NCBI GenBank assembly: GCA_963780815.1
Contig: CAWADG010000008.1
Coordinates: forward strand, 62,001-126,000
Reading direction: 5' to 3'
Length of the DNA stretch: 64,000 bases
Origin: VRUE01 sp963780815
GTDB taxonomy: Bacteria > Actinomycetota > Thermoleophilia > Solirubrobacterales > 70-9
Position numbers and translations under genes: made by a program. How positions within the stretch are numbered: position 1 is the stretch's first letter; each line of letters opens with the position of its first letter. The notes below the pieces were generated by a model. The model had not been told where the DNA came from. It did not search any database and saw nothing but the letters and a program-made list of their open reading frames with translations. Positions 1 through 8,536 of this stretch are shown here, piece after piece.

Positions 1-126
1 CGGACACCGCCGCGGGAAACCCTGCGGGCAAAGGTCTTTGTCCACTCGATGGATCTCGCCGGACGTCCGTCCACGGCGAAACTTGCGGTCGTCCTCAGGG
101 GCCGGAACGGCAGCTAGGCTGGGCCG

Positions 127-1101
127 ATGCCCGGCCGCCGGATCCTCGCGATCGCCTTTGCCGCCCTCGCGGCGGCGCTGCTGGTCCCCTCAGGCGCAGC
201 CGCCGCGACCGAAGTCGGCGACGACTGCGGCGCGAATGTCGAAACGGCGAACTGGACCAACGTCCCCGAGCAGAAGGCCGCCGGCGCGAGCGCCCTCCCG
301 ATCGCGGCGCCGGTGGGCGGGATCGTGACGGCCTGGAAGCTGAAATCTCTCAGTGGCGAGACGATTCCGGTCCGGATGGGCGTCTTCCGGCCGGTCGAAA
401 CCGGGAAATTCCTCGTTCCCGCCGCCACCGGGATCGAGACCACGGCCTTCGGCCTAAACACGTTCAAGACGCGGATCCCGATCGAGGCCGGGGATCGGTT
501 CGGGCTTATCCCGATCGAAGAAAAGACCGTCTCCTGCGTCACCGGGAACAGCGAAGACCGCTCCTGGTCCTACAACGGATCGGTCGAAGTCGGGTCCGAA
601 TACCAGTTCGCGGCCGGAGTCTTCGTTCGCGTCCCGGTGGTCGCCGTGATCGAGCCCGACGTCGACGGTGACGGCTTCGGCGACGAGACCCAGGACAAGT
701 GCCCGCAGAGCGCCGCCACCACGGCCCCATGCCCCCCGGTCACGACGACCTTCACGATGAAGCCGAAGGGAAACGCGATCATCGCCAAGGTCAGGGTCAG
801 CTCGCAGGCCTCGGTCCAGGTCTTCGGGCAGGTCAACTGGCAGGTGAGGGGGGGGCCGAAGACCAGCGCCCACAACCACGGGCTCATCGTCGCGATCAGC
901 GCCGGCGGCCCGCGGCAGGTGTCGGCGGGGGAAACAAAGCAGTTCAAGGCGCCGCTCTCGAAACCGATCCTGCGCCGGCTCGGCCGAATCACCCCGCAGC
1001 AGGCGCTGCGGGCGCTGATGACGGTCCGCACCACCGACGGCGCCGGCAAGATCACCGATCAGCGTCGGCGTCTGAAGCTGAAGGGGCGCGAGGGTGCCTA
1101 G
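127..1101 (+). CDS. Secreted protein of unknown function, possibly truncated by in-frame TAG
   Basis: Starts with a clear signal peptide: basic MPGRR, a hydrophobic stretch, and an Ala-rich cleavage region near residue 26. The middle carries a calcium-binding-like Asp-rich motif, DVDGDGFGDETQDKCP, of the thrombospondin type 3 kind. The C-terminal part looks like a small beta-sandwich ending in KLKG. After the TAG at 1099-1101 the same frame stays open for another 55 codons to 1269. That extension reads like a second copy of the end domain (TATNPAGQTATAT...VKLKG). The real or ancestral gene may therefore run to 1269. Probably exported; function unknown. Confidence 0.7.
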   Translation: MPGRRILAIAFAALAAALLVPSGAAAATEVGDDCGANVETANWTNVPEQKAAGASALPIAAPVGGIVTAWKLKSLSGETIPVRMGVFRPVETGKFLVPAATGIETTAFGLNTFKTRIPIEAGDRFGLIPIEEKTVSCVTGNSEDRSWSYNGSVEVGSEYQFAAGVFVRVPVVAVIEPDVDGDGFGDETQDKCPQSAATTAPCPPVTTTFTMKPKGNAIIAKVRVSSQASVQVFGQVNWQVRGGPKTSAHNHGLIVAISAGGPRQVSAGETKQFKAPLSKPILRRLGRITPQQALRALMTVRTTDGAGKITDQRRRLKLKGREGA

Positions 1102-1269
1102 CGATTACGCTTCCTCAAGTTCCCCTCGAAGCTGAAGTCCGGACTCAAGGCCCTGCCCGCAAAGAAGTCGGTGAAGCTGACGATCAGCGCTACCGCGACG
1201 AACCCGGCCGGCCAGACGGCTACCGCGACGGCGACAGTCAAGCTCAAGGGCCAGGCCAAGTCCAAGTAG
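1102..1269 (+). pseudogene. In-frame continuation of the preceding secreted protein after TAG
   Basis: This stretch is in the same frame as the upstream secreted protein and encodes about 55 residues ending at TAG 1267-1269. Its sequence (KLTISATATNPAGQTATA, then VKLKGQAKSK) parallels the last 45 residues before the TAG (TVRTTDGAGKITDQ, then RLKLKG). It looks like a duplicated beta-sandwich domain cut off by a nonsense codon. It has no start codon or ribosome-binding site of its own, so independent translation is unlikely. Confidence 0.5.
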
Positions 1270-1303
1270 GCGGCCCCTCACGTGGTCCGATCCCACCCCG
1301 TTG

Positions 1304-1320
1304 CTACCCTGCCGGGGTAG
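1304..1320 (+). other. Small hairpin ahead of purF
   Basis: CTACCCTGCCGGGGTAG forms a 6-7 bp stem with a short loop, about 50 bases before the purF start. It has no following T-run, so it could be a weak terminator for the upstream gene or part of the purF leader. No purine riboswitch pattern is visible in this 1270-1373 gap. Confidence 0.25.
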
Positions 1321-1373
1321 GCGATCCGCCTGCGCGTCATGTCCCCGAAACACGAGGAAAGCGCGCTTCTCCC

Positions 1374-2813
1374 TTGACCGACCTGCCTCTGCCCGAGCGC
1401 GATGGACCGCGCGATGAGTGCGGGGTGTTCGGCGTGTACGCGCCGGGCCACGACGTCGCCCGGCTCTCCTACTTCGGCCTCTATGCCCTCCAGCATCGCG
1501 GCCAGGAGTCGGCCGGGATCGCCACCTGCGAGGGCGGCCACATCACCACCATGCGCGACTCCGGGCTCGTCTCCCAGGTCTTCGACGAGGAGAAGCTGCG
1601 GGCGCTCGAGGGCGACATGGCGATCGGCCACGTCCGCTACTCGACCACCGGCGGCGGCTCGTGGGAGAACGCGCAGCCGGTCTGGCGCGACGACGGCCGC
1701 GAGATCGCCCTCGCCCACAACGGCAACCTGACCAACGCGGTCGAGCTCTGGGGCGAGCTGAAGGGGAGGGGGATCTCCTTCCGCGGGACCTCCGACTCGG
1801 AGATCATCGCCGCGCTGCTCTCCTCCAACGACGCCCGCTACATCGAGGATGTAGTCGCCGACGTGATGCCGCGGCTGCGCGGCGCCTACTCGACGGTCGC
1901 GATGACGAAGCGGGCGATCGTCGCCTTCCGCGATCCCCACGGCGTCCGCCCGCTCTCGCTGGGGCGGCTCGGAGAGCGCTTCGTCGTCGCCTCCGAGAGC
2001 TGCGCCTTCGACATCATCGGCGCCGACCTGCTGCGCGAGATCCGGCCCGGGGAAATGGTCTCGCTGACCGAGCGCGGGCTCGAGACACGGCAGGTGATCC
2101 GCGCCTCGCGGCCCGCGACCTGCGTCTTCGAGCACATCTACTTCTCGCGTCCCGACAGCCGCCTCGAGGGCAAGGTCCTGCAGGAGGTGCGCGGGAGGAT
2201 GGGGGAGATCCTCTGGCGTGAGGCGCCGGTCGAGGCCGACCTCGTGATCTCGGTCCCCGACTCCGGCAACCCCGCCGCCGGCGGCGTCGCCCGGGCCTCC
2301 GGCCTTCCCCGCGACGACGGCCTGATCAAGAACCGCTACGTCGCCCGGACCTTCATCCAGCCCGGGCAGGAGCTCCGCAAGCGCGGCCTGCGGCTGAAGT
2401 TCAACCCGCTGCCGGAGATCGTCGCCGGAAGGCGGATCGTCGTCGTCGACGACTCAATCGTCCGCGGCAACACGACCCGCCAGATCGTCGGCATGCTGCG
2501 CGAGGCCGGCGCCGGCGAGGTCCACCTGCGGATCAGCGCCCCGCCGATCCGCCACCCGTGCCACTACGGGATCGACATGTCGACCCGCGAGGAGATGATC
2601 GCCCACGGGCGGACGATCGAGGAGATCGCCGACGAGCTCGGCGCCGACTCGCTCGCCTACCTCTCGATGGAGGGGGTCTACGAGGCGATCGGCGGCACCC
2701 CCGAAGACCACTGCGACGCCTGCTTCACCGGCCGCTACCCGCTCGGCGACCCCGAGGACGCGAACGGAAAGTTCGCGCTCGAGGACATCGCCGTCGTTCC
2801 GGCCGGCTCCTGA
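1374..2813 (+). CDS. purF: Amidophosphoribosyltransferase (PurF)
   Basis: Catalyses the first committed step of purine synthesis: PRPP plus glutamine to phosphoribosylamine. The TTG at 1374 is chosen because it leaves a 15-residue propeptide before the catalytic Cys16 (DECGVFGV), which becomes the N-terminal nucleophile after cleavage; the open frame continues upstream but is not PurF-like. The glutaminase domain includes the HRGQESAG and AHNGNLTN motifs. The phosphoribosyltransferase half has the PRPP loop VVVDDSIVRGNT. Cysteines in CVFEH, HPCHYG and DHCDAC fit the [4Fe-4S] PurF class. 479 aa, usual length. purN follows after 3 bases, so this is a purF-purN-purH operon. Confidence 0.95.
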   Translation: MTDLPLPERDGPRDECGVFGVYAPGHDVARLSYFGLYALQHRGQESAGIATCEGGHITTMRDSGLVSQVFDEEKLRALEGDMAIGHVRYSTTGGGSWENAQPVWRDDGREIALAHNGNLTNAVELWGELKGRGISFRGTSDSEIIAALLSSNDARYIEDVVADVMPRLRGAYSTVAMTKRAIVAFRDPHGVRPLSLGRLGERFVVASESCAFDIIGADLLREIRPGEMVSLTERGLETRQVIRASRPATCVFEHIYFSRPDSRLEGKVLQEVRGRMGEILWREAPVEADLVISVPDSGNPAAGGVARASGLPRDDGLIKNRYVARTFIQPGQELRKRGLRLKFNPLPEIVAGRRIVVVDDSIVRGNTTRQIVGMLREAGAGEVHLRISAPPIRHPCHYGIDMSTREEMIAHGRTIEEIADELGADSLAYLSMEGVYEAIGGTPEDHCDACFTGRYPLGDPEDANGKFALEDIAVVPAGS

Positions 2814-2816
2814 GCG

Positions 2817-3428
2817 GTGTTCAGGCTCTGCGTCCTCGCCTCGGGCAACGGGACCAACCTGCAGGCGATCCTCGACACGGTCCATGGCCGCGACGGGATC
2901 GAGGTCGCCGGGGTCGGCTCCGACCGGGCGGGCGCGAGGGCGCTCGAGCGGGCCCGGGAGGCCGGGATCGAGGCCGCGGTCTTCCCTCTCGAGGAGCACC
3001 CCGGCCGCGAGGCGCGCGACGCCGCGATGGCGGGGTGGATCGAGGGCCTCGACGCCGACCTCGTCGTTCTCGCCGGCTACATGCAGCTGTTGAGCGAACC
3101 CTTCGTCGCCCGCTTCCGCAACCGCATCGTCAACATCCATCCGGCTCTTCTGCCCTCGTTCCCGGGCCTCGACGCGATCGGCCAGGCGCTCGCCGCGGGG
3201 GTCGAGGTCACCGGGGTCACGGTCCACTTCGTCGACGAGGGGGTCGACACCGGGGCGGTGATCCTCCAGCGCGAGGTGGCGGTCCCGGGCGACGGCGACC
3301 GCGCTGGCCTCGAGGCCGCGATCCACGCGGTCGAGCACGAGCTCTACCCGGAGGCGATCCGCATGATCGCGGGGGGCATGGTTAGGATCGATGCGAGCGA
3401 CCCGTCCACGGTCCTCGTCGATGAGTGA
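2817..3428 (+). CDS. purN: Phosphoribosylglycinamide formyltransferase (PurN)
   Basis: Transfers a formyl group from 10-formyl-THF to GAR in purine synthesis. The GTG start lies 3 bases after purF. Family marks are the N-terminal nucleotide-binding LASGNGTNLQAI, then NIHPALLPSFPG, and TVHFVDEGVDTG with the catalytic Asn/His/Asp set. The 203-residue length is typical. Its end overlaps the purH start by 8 bases, indicating translational coupling in one operon. Confidence 0.95.
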   Translation: MFRLCVLASGNGTNLQAILDTVHGRDGIEVAGVGSDRAGARALERAREAGIEAAVFPLEEHPGREARDAAMAGWIEGLDADLVVLAGYMQLLSEPFVARFRNRIVNIHPALLPSFPGLDAIGQALAAGVEVTGVTVHFVDEGVDTGAVILQREVAVPGDGDRAGLEAAIHAVEHELYPEAIRMIAGGMVRIDASDPSTVLVDE

Positions 3429-5037
3429 CGCCCAAACACAGACCACCCCGGAGGCCGTCGGGAACGGCCCGATCCGGGTGCGCCGGGCGCTGATCTCGGT
3501 CTCCGACAAGACCGGGGTCGCGGACTTCGCCAAGGAACTGGCGGCGTCCGGAGTCGAGATCCTCTCCACCGGCGGGACGGCGTCGGCGCTGCGCGAGGCG
3601 GGGATCGAGGTCACCGACGTCTCCGAGTTCACCGGCCAGGAGGAGATCCTCGACGGCCGGGTCAAGACCCTCCACCCGCGCCTCCATGCCGCGCTCCTCG
3701 CCCGCCGCGACGACCCCGAGCACATGGCGACACTCGAGCGCGAGGGGATCGAGCCGATCGACCTCGTCTGCGTCAACCTCTACCCGTTCGAGGAGACGAT
3801 CAGGGGCCATGAGGTCGAGCACGACGTCGCGATTGAGAACATCGACATCGGCGGCCCGACGATGATCCGCGCCGCGGCGAAGAACCATGCCGGAGTGGCG
3901 GTCGTCGTCAAGCCGGAGTCCTATGACGCGGTCTGCGCCGAGCTCGAGGAGACCGGGGGCGAGGTCTCCTCCTCGACCCGGCACTGGCTGGCGAACGAGG
4001 CCTTCGCCCAAACCGCCCGCTACGACGCCGCGATCAGCCGCTGGTTCTCGCTCTCCTACGAGGACTTCCCCGAGCACCTCGCGATCGCGCTCGAGAAGGA
4101 GCTCGACCTCGCCTACGGCGAGAACCCCCACCAGCGGGCCGCGCTCTACTCCGAGGTCGGGGCACGCAGCCACGTGCTCTCGGGGGTCTCGAAGCTGCAC
4201 GGCCGGGCGCTCTCGTTCAACAACGTCCTCGACCTCGACTCGGCGCGGGCGCTCAACGACGACTTCGACAGCCCAGCCTGCACGATCGTCAAGCACAACA
4301 ACCCCTGCGGGGCGGCGACCGGCGAGGACGCGCTCGACGCCTACCGACGGGCGCTGGCCTGCGACCCGCTCTCGGCCTTCGGCGGCGTGATCGCGGTCAA
4401 CCGACCGATCGGCCTCGAGCTGGCCGAGGCGCTGCACGAGAACTTCGTCGAGGTCCTGATCGCGCCCGGCTTCGACGATGAGGCCCTCGAGGTGCTGCAG
4501 CGCAAGGAGGCGATCCGGATCCTCTGCGACGAGGAGCAGCACGGGTCAACCCCGGGCGAACGCGACATCAAACGGGTTCGCGGCGGCCTCCTGATCCAGG
4601 ACCGCGACGGCAACCCGGAGCCGCGCGAGCTGATGGAGGTGGTGACGAAGGCCGAGCCGACCGAGGAGCAGTGGGCCGACATGTGCTTCGCCTGGACCGT
4701 GGTCCGCCACGTCCGCTCGAACGCGATCGTCCTCGGGCGCGACGGCGCGACGCTCGGGATCGGCGCCGGCCAGATGAGCCGGGTCGACTCGGTCCGGCTG
4801 GCGGTCGAGAAGTACCGCGAGGCGCGCGGCGAGGAGGCCGGTGGATTGCTCGCCGGCTCGGTCGTCGCCTCCGACGCCTTCTTCCCCTTTGCCGACGGGC
4901 CCGAGCTGGCGATCGAGGCCGGCGCCACCGCCGTGATCCAGCCCGGCGGCTCGAAACGCGACGCCGAGGTGATCGAGGCATGCGACGCTGCCGGCGTGAC
5001 CATGGTCTTCACCAAGCACCGCCACTTCCGGCACTAG
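3421..5037 (+). CDS. purH: Bifunctional AICAR transformylase/IMP cyclohydrolase (PurH)
   Basis: Carries out the last two steps to IMP. The ATG at 3421 is preferred over an in-frame ATG 30 bases upstream because it overlaps the purN stop and gives the usual length (538 aa). The N-terminal MGS-like cyclohydrolase domain has ISVSDKTG and LSTGGTA. The C-terminal transformylase domain carries the catalytic KHNNPCG motif and ends in FTKHRHFRH. It is the third gene of the purine operon; the middle steps of the pathway are not in this window. Confidence 0.96.
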   Translation: MSDAQTQTTPEAVGNGPIRVRRALISVSDKTGVADFAKELAASGVEILSTGGTASALREAGIEVTDVSEFTGQEEILDGRVKTLHPRLHAALLARRDDPEHMATLEREGIEPIDLVCVNLYPFEETIRGHEVEHDVAIENIDIGGPTMIRAAAKNHAGVAVVVKPESYDAVCAELEETGGEVSSSTRHWLANEAFAQTARYDAAISRWFSLSYEDFPEHLAIALEKELDLAYGENPHQRAALYSEVGARSHVLSGVSKLHGRALSFNNVLDLDSARALNDDFDSPACTIVKHNNPCGAATGEDALDAYRRALACDPLSAFGGVIAVNRPIGLELAEALHENFVEVLIAPGFDDEALEVLQRKEAIRILCDEEQHGSTPGERDIKRVRGGLLIQDRDGNPEPRELMEVVTKAEPTEEQWADMCFAWTVVRHVRSNAIVLGRDGATLGIGAGQMSRVDSVRLAVEKYREARGEEAGGLLAGSVVASDAFFPFADGPELAIEAGATAVIQPGGSKRDAEVIEACDAAGVTMVFTKHRHFRH

Positions 5038-5073
5038 GGACCGGCGCCGGCACGGACGACTATCGTCGGGGTC

Positions 5074-5523
5074 ATGAAGCCGGTCACCGTCAGCGTCGAG
5101 GTCCCGCAATCTCCGGAGGAGGTCTTCGACTACCTCGACGTGATCGCCAACCACGAGGAGTTCACCGATCACTTCCTCGTCGAGTGGGAGACCTCGGGGC
5201 CGGAGCGCGGCGTCGGCGCGCGGGCTCGGATGCGGGTGAAGAAGCCCGGCCCGGCGGACTGGCTCGAGATGGAGGTGATCGAGTCCGAGCGGCCGCGGCG
5301 AAACGTCGAGCGGGCCACAGGGGCGAACGGACGGCGACTGACGCAGGGGAGCTACGACCTCGAGCCGATCGAAGGCGGCGGGACCTCGATCAGCTTCGAG
5401 CTCGCCTGGCTCGAGGCGCCGAGGGGCGAGCGGCTGATGGGCCCGATCACGAGGGCGGTCACGCGCAGCTCCAACGCCAAGTCGCTGCGCCGTCTGACCG
5501 AACGGTTGGCCGACAGGACCTAG
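5074..5523 (+). CDS. SRPBCC-family protein
   Basis: A 149-residue protein with the polyketide-cyclase/START-like pattern: it opens with a charged beta strand (VSVEVPQSPEEVFDYLDV), has the W/G-rich strands of a helix-grip cavity, and ends in a long C-terminal helix. Members bind hydrophobic ligands; no ligand can be named here. ATG 5074 is the only sensible start. Its stop overlaps the stop of the convergent LOG gene by 3 bases in the sequence CTAG. Confidence 0.75.
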   Translation: MKPVTVSVEVPQSPEEVFDYLDVIANHEEFTDHFLVEWETSGPERGVGARARMRVKKPGPADWLEMEVIESERPRRNVERATGANGRRLTQGSYDLEPIEGGGTSISFELAWLEAPRGERLMGPITRAVTRSSNAKSLRRLTERLADRT

Positions 5524-6203
5524 GCGACCGCTTCGCGCTGCGCCGAGCAGGCGTGGAGGACGTGGTCGCAGACCTGCTCAGGGGTGTCGACCGTGATCAG
5601 CATCTCCCTGTCGGCGGTCGAGACCAGGCCCTCGTCCTCGAGCGAGTCGTCGACCCACTCGAGAAGCGGCGCCCAGTGCCCGGAGTCGACGAGGATGGTC
5701 GGGAAGTGCGCGACCCGTTCGGTCTCGATCAGATTGAGGCTCTCGAACATCTCGTCGAGGGTCCCGAAGCCGCCGGGAAAGATGACGAAGGCGCGCGCGT
5801 AGCGGACGAACATCATCTTGCGGGCGAAGAAATAGTGGAAGTGGAGCGGAAGGTTGGCGTAGGGGTTGGACTCCTGCTCGTGCGGGAGCTCGATGTTGAG
5901 GCCGACCGAGCGGCCGCCGGCCTCGGCCGCGCCCCGGTTGGCGGCCTCCATCAACCCGGGTCCGCCACCGGTGATCACGGTCAGTCCGCTCTCGGCGAGA
6001 AGGGCCGCCGTCTCGCGGCAGAGCTCATACCAGCGGTGGCCCTCGGGCACCCGGGCAGAGCCGAAGACCGAGACGCCGTCCTCGATCTCCCGCAGGGCGT
6101 CGAAGCCCCTTTCGACCTCGTTGTGGATCCGGGCGAGGCGCTGGTCATCTTCGGCCTCGACTTCGACTGGAGAGCGCAGCAGCTCCTGGTCGTCCCTGGG
6201 CAA
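5520..6203 (-). CDS. LOG-family nucleotide 5'-monophosphate nucleosidase
   Basis: A Rossmann-fold LOG/TIGR00730 protein. Hallmarks are GGGPGLMEAANRGA and PGGFGTLDE, the catalytic and phosphate-binding motifs of phosphoribohydrolases that release bases from nucleoside monophosphates (cytokinin-activating LOG or PpnN-like nucleosidases). The substrate cannot be told from sequence. The only in-frame start is TTG at 6203, two bases from the 3' end of tRNA-Lys on the same strand. The message may therefore come from processing of the tRNA transcript, with the G-rich acceptor end acting as ribosome-binding site. 227 aa. Confidence 0.85.
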   Translation of the reverse strand: MPRDDQELLRSPVEVEAEDDQRLARIHNEVERGFDALREIEDGVSVFGSARVPEGHRWYELCRETAALLAESGLTVITGGGPGLMEAANRGAAEAGGRSVGLNIELPHEQESNPYANLPLHFHYFFARKMMFVRYARAFVIFPGGFGTLDEMFESLNLIETERVAHFPTILVDSGHWAPLLEWVDDSLEDEGLVSTADREMLITVDTPEQVCDHVLHACSAQREAVA

Positions 6204-6204
6204 G

Positions 6205-6278
6205 TGCCCCCGGCGGGATTCGAACCCGCGCCGCGCGGCTTAAAAGGCCGCCGCTCTAACCAACTGAGCTACAGGGGC
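6205..6278 (-). tRNA. tRNA-Lys (anticodon UUU)
   Basis: Reading the minus strand, the acceptor stem GCCCCTG pairs with CGGGGGC. The D arm is GCTC-loop-GAGC, the anticodon stem GCGGC/GCCGC encloses loop CTTTTAA (anticodon TTT), and the T arm GCGGG-TTCGAAT-CCCGC is intact. The discriminator is A and no CCA is encoded. Total 74 nt. Confidence 0.95.
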
Positions 6279-6328
6279 GAGGCGTCAATGGTACGTGGGC
6301 CGGCGATCCCAGGAAGGCACAGCGGCGC

Positions 6329-7114
6329 TCAGGAGAGGTCCGGCAGCCCCTCCTCCGTGGTCGAGGCCTCGGCGTGGGTTCGGCGGGGAATGCGGCCGGC
6401 GCGGCGGGCGGCGTGGCCGGCCTCGACCGCGGCCCGCAGGGCGGTGGCCATGCCTGTCGGGTCCGCGGCGCCGAAGATCGAGCTCGCCGCCATCACCGCG
6501 TCGCAGCCGAGCTCCATCGCGAGCGCCGCGTCGGACGCGGTCCCGATGCCGGCATCGAGGACGACCGGCACCCCGGCGCGCTCGGCGATGATCGCGATGT
6601 TGTAGGGGTTGCGGATCCCGGCGCCGGAGCCGATCGGCGAGCCGAGCGGCATCACCGCCGCGCAGCCGGCCTCCTCGAGGCGGCGGGCGAGGATCGGGTC
6701 GTCGTTGGTGTAGGGGAGGACGGTGAAGCCCTCCCCGACCAGGGTCTCGGCGGCGTCGAGAAGCTCGACCGCGTCGGGATAGAGGGTGCGATCGTCGCCG
6801 ATGACCTCGAGCTTGATCCACTCGGTGCCGAAGGCCTCGCGGGCGAGGCGCGCGGTGCGGATCGCGTCGCGCGCGGTGAAGCAGCCGGCGGTGTTGGGCA
6901 GGGCCTCGAGGCCGAGCCGCTCGAGCACGTCGAGGACAGATCCCCTTGCGTCGGGGTCGATCCGCCGCAGCGCGACGGTGACGATCTCCGCCCCCGAGGC
7001 GAGCAGCGCCGACTCCATCTGCTCCAGCGAGCGGAACCCGCCCGTCCCGGCGATCAGGCGCGAGCCCCACTCGCGGCCGGCGAGCTCCCACGAGTCGGAG
7101 CGAGGGAGCGTCAT
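6329..7114 (-). CDS. thiG: Thiazole synthase (ThiG)
   Basis: Builds the thiazole phosphate of thiamine from DXP, dehydroglycine and ThiS thiocarboxylate. A TIM-barrel of 261 aa. Lys101 in WIKLEVIGD is the Schiff-base lysine. RLIAGTGGFRS near the N-terminus and the phosphate-binding VVLDAGIGTASDAA near the end are diagnostic. Its ATG overlaps the thiS stop (ATGA), so it is the distal gene of thiO-thiS-thiG. Confidence 0.96.
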   Translation of the reverse strand: MTLPRSDSWELAGREWGSRLIAGTGGFRSLEQMESALLASGAEIVTVALRRIDPDARGSVLDVLERLGLEALPNTAGCFTARDAIRTARLAREAFGTEWIKLEVIGDDRTLYPDAVELLDAAETLVGEGFTVLPYTNDDPILARRLEEAGCAAVMPLGSPIGSGAGIRNPYNIAIIAERAGVPVVLDAGIGTASDAALAMELGCDAVMAASSIFGAADPTGMATALRAAVEAGHAARRAGRIPRRTHAEASTTEEGLPDLS

Positions 7115-7368
7115 CGTCTGTCTCCTCGCGACCGAGCGACGACGAAGTCTTTGGGTTCATCGGCGCCGCCCTGGATCGCCGCCAGGACCTCGACCTGCTG
7201 GCCCTCGCTGAGGGCCGTTTCCGTCCAGCCGGCGCGGGGGACGACCTCGCCGTCGAGGGCGACGGCGAGCCCGCGCGCCTCCAGCTCGGCGCCGGTCTCG
7301 CGGACCGCGTCGGCGAGCGTTGCGCCGGCGGCGAGCTCGCAGCCGCTCCCGTTCAGCTCGATCCTCAT
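7111..7368 (-). CDS. thiS: Sulfur carrier protein ThiS with C-terminal extension
   Basis: A ubiquitin-like sulfur carrier. The fold pattern (MRIELNGS..., ATLADAV, VALDGEVVPR, VEVLAAIQGG) is clear. ThiS normally ends in the Gly-Gly that is adenylated and thiocarboxylated; here Gly67-Gly68 is followed by 17 more residues (ADEPKDFVV...). The extension bridges the reading frame to the ATGA overlap with thiG. Either a protease trims it, as known for some extended sulfur carriers, or a frame change removed the original stop. Confidence 0.9.
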   Translation of the reverse strand: MRIELNGSGCELAAGATLADAVRETGAELEARGLAVALDGEVVPRAGWTETALSEGQQVEVLAAIQGGADEPKDFVVARSRGDRR

Positions 7369-7432
7369 GAGAAATGCTCGCGCTTCGCTCGCTGCGCGAA
7401 AAGACAGATTGCGACGCTTGCTCGCTCCGCGC

Positions 7433-8536
7433 TCATTGAACCGCCACCCTCTCGCCGGCCAGCAGCCCGGCGATCGCCTCGGCGGCGAGCGGCGCCATCA
7501 GGATCCCGTTGCGGAAGTGGCCGGTCGCCCAGAGCAGTCCCGGGACCGGGCTCGGGCCGATCCGGGGAAGGTTGTCCGGAGTCCCTGGCCGCAGCCCGGC
7601 GGCGGCCTCGATCAGCTCCATCTCGGCGACGTCGGGAAGGAGCCGGTAGGCCTCGCGAAGGAGCTCGTGGACGCCGCCGGCCGTGACCCTGGTGTCGAAG
7701 CCCTGCTCCTCTACCGTCGCTCCGACGATCAGGCGGCCGTCGCCACGAGGAACGAGGTAGACGCGCTCGCTGGCGAGGATCCGCTCACACGGCGGCGGCT
7801 CGCCGCCGCGGGGGCCGAGCTCGAGGACCTGCCCCTTGACCGGCCGGACCGGCGGTCGCCCCGGCTCGGGCAGCCAGGCGCTCTCGCCGGCCGACGCCCC
7901 GGTGGCGAGGACGATAGAGCCGGCGCCGAGCTCAGCGCCGTCGGAGGTGCGGACGCCGGCGACCCGGCCCCCGTCGAGGAGGGCGGCCGCTACCTCGGCC
8001 CCGGTCCGCAGCTCCACCCCCTCGCCCTCGAGGGCCGCGAGCAGCGCCGCGGTCAGCGTCCGGGGATCGATCGCTGCCTCGCCCGCCGCCAGGACGCCGC
8101 CATTGAACGAGGGTGTCAGCCCTGGCTCGAGATCGCGGCAACGCCGCGGCGAGAGCCACTCGGCCTCGAGGCCCAGCGACCGCTGCAGGTCATGGATCCG
8201 CCGCAGCTCCGCCGCCTCGTCGCGATCGAGCGCCACGTGGAGTGCCCCGATCGGCTCGAAGCCCGTCGCCATCCCCGACGCCGCCTCGAGCTCGGCGACG
8301 AAGCTCGGATAGAGCTCGGCGGCGGAGAGCGTCATCCGCAGCAGCTCGGGCTCGCCGAAGGTCAGCTCGCCGACCGGCGCCAGCATCCCGGCGGCGACGC
8401 GGGTCGCTCCGGCCGGCGGCCGCGAGCGCTCGATGACCGCGACGCTCGCGCCGCGCTGCGCGGCGCGCCAGGCGCAGCTGAGGCCGATGACGCCACCGCC
8501 GACAACAACCGCATCGAAACTCCGCTTTTCGCTCAA
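7433..8536 (-). CDS. thiO: Glycine oxidase (ThiO)
   Basis: FAD-dependent oxidation of glycine to iminoacetate for thiazole synthesis. N-terminal dinucleotide fold VVVGGGVIGLS; DAO-family C-terminal GLRPGTPDNLPRIGPSPVPGL and WATGHFRNG. 367 aa is typical. The start is TTG 8536, set 4 bases after a strong GGAGG that lies at the 3' end of the TPP riboswitch. Translation is therefore the likely point of control. A 64-base gap with short GC-rich inverted repeats separates it from thiS. Confidence 0.93.
   Translation of the reverse strand: MSEKRSFDAVVVGGGVIGLSCAWRAAQRGASVAVIERSRPPAGATRVAAGMLAPVGELTFGEPELLRMTLSAAELYPSFVAELEAASGMATGFEPIGALHVALDRDEAAELRRIHDLQRSLGLEAEWLSPRRCRDLEPGLTPSFNGGVLAAGEAAIDPRTLTAALLAALEGEGVELRTGAEVAAALLDGGRVAGVRTSDGAELGAGSIVLATGASAGESAWLPEPGRPPVRPVKGQVLELGPRGGEPPPCERILASERVYLVPRGDGRLIVGATVEEQGFDTRVTAGGVHELLREAYRLLPDVAEMELIEAAAGLRPGTPDNLPRIGPSPVPGLLWATGHFRNGILMAPLAAEAIAGLLAGERVAVQ

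Noticed and set aside
1..126. Gene at the left edge of the window
   Set aside because: The short open frames here are Arg/Ser-rich shadows without start signals or domains; nothing supported before 127.
699..1373. N-terminal extension of purF
   Set aside because: The extra 225 residues are Arg/Gly/Pro-rich shadow of the secreted-protein gene; TTG 1374 gives the correct propeptide before Cys16.
2454..3776. 440-codon minus-strand open frame opposite purF-purN-purH
   Set aside because: High-GC antisense shadow with Arg/Asp/Val bias; no domain and it overlaps three certain genes.
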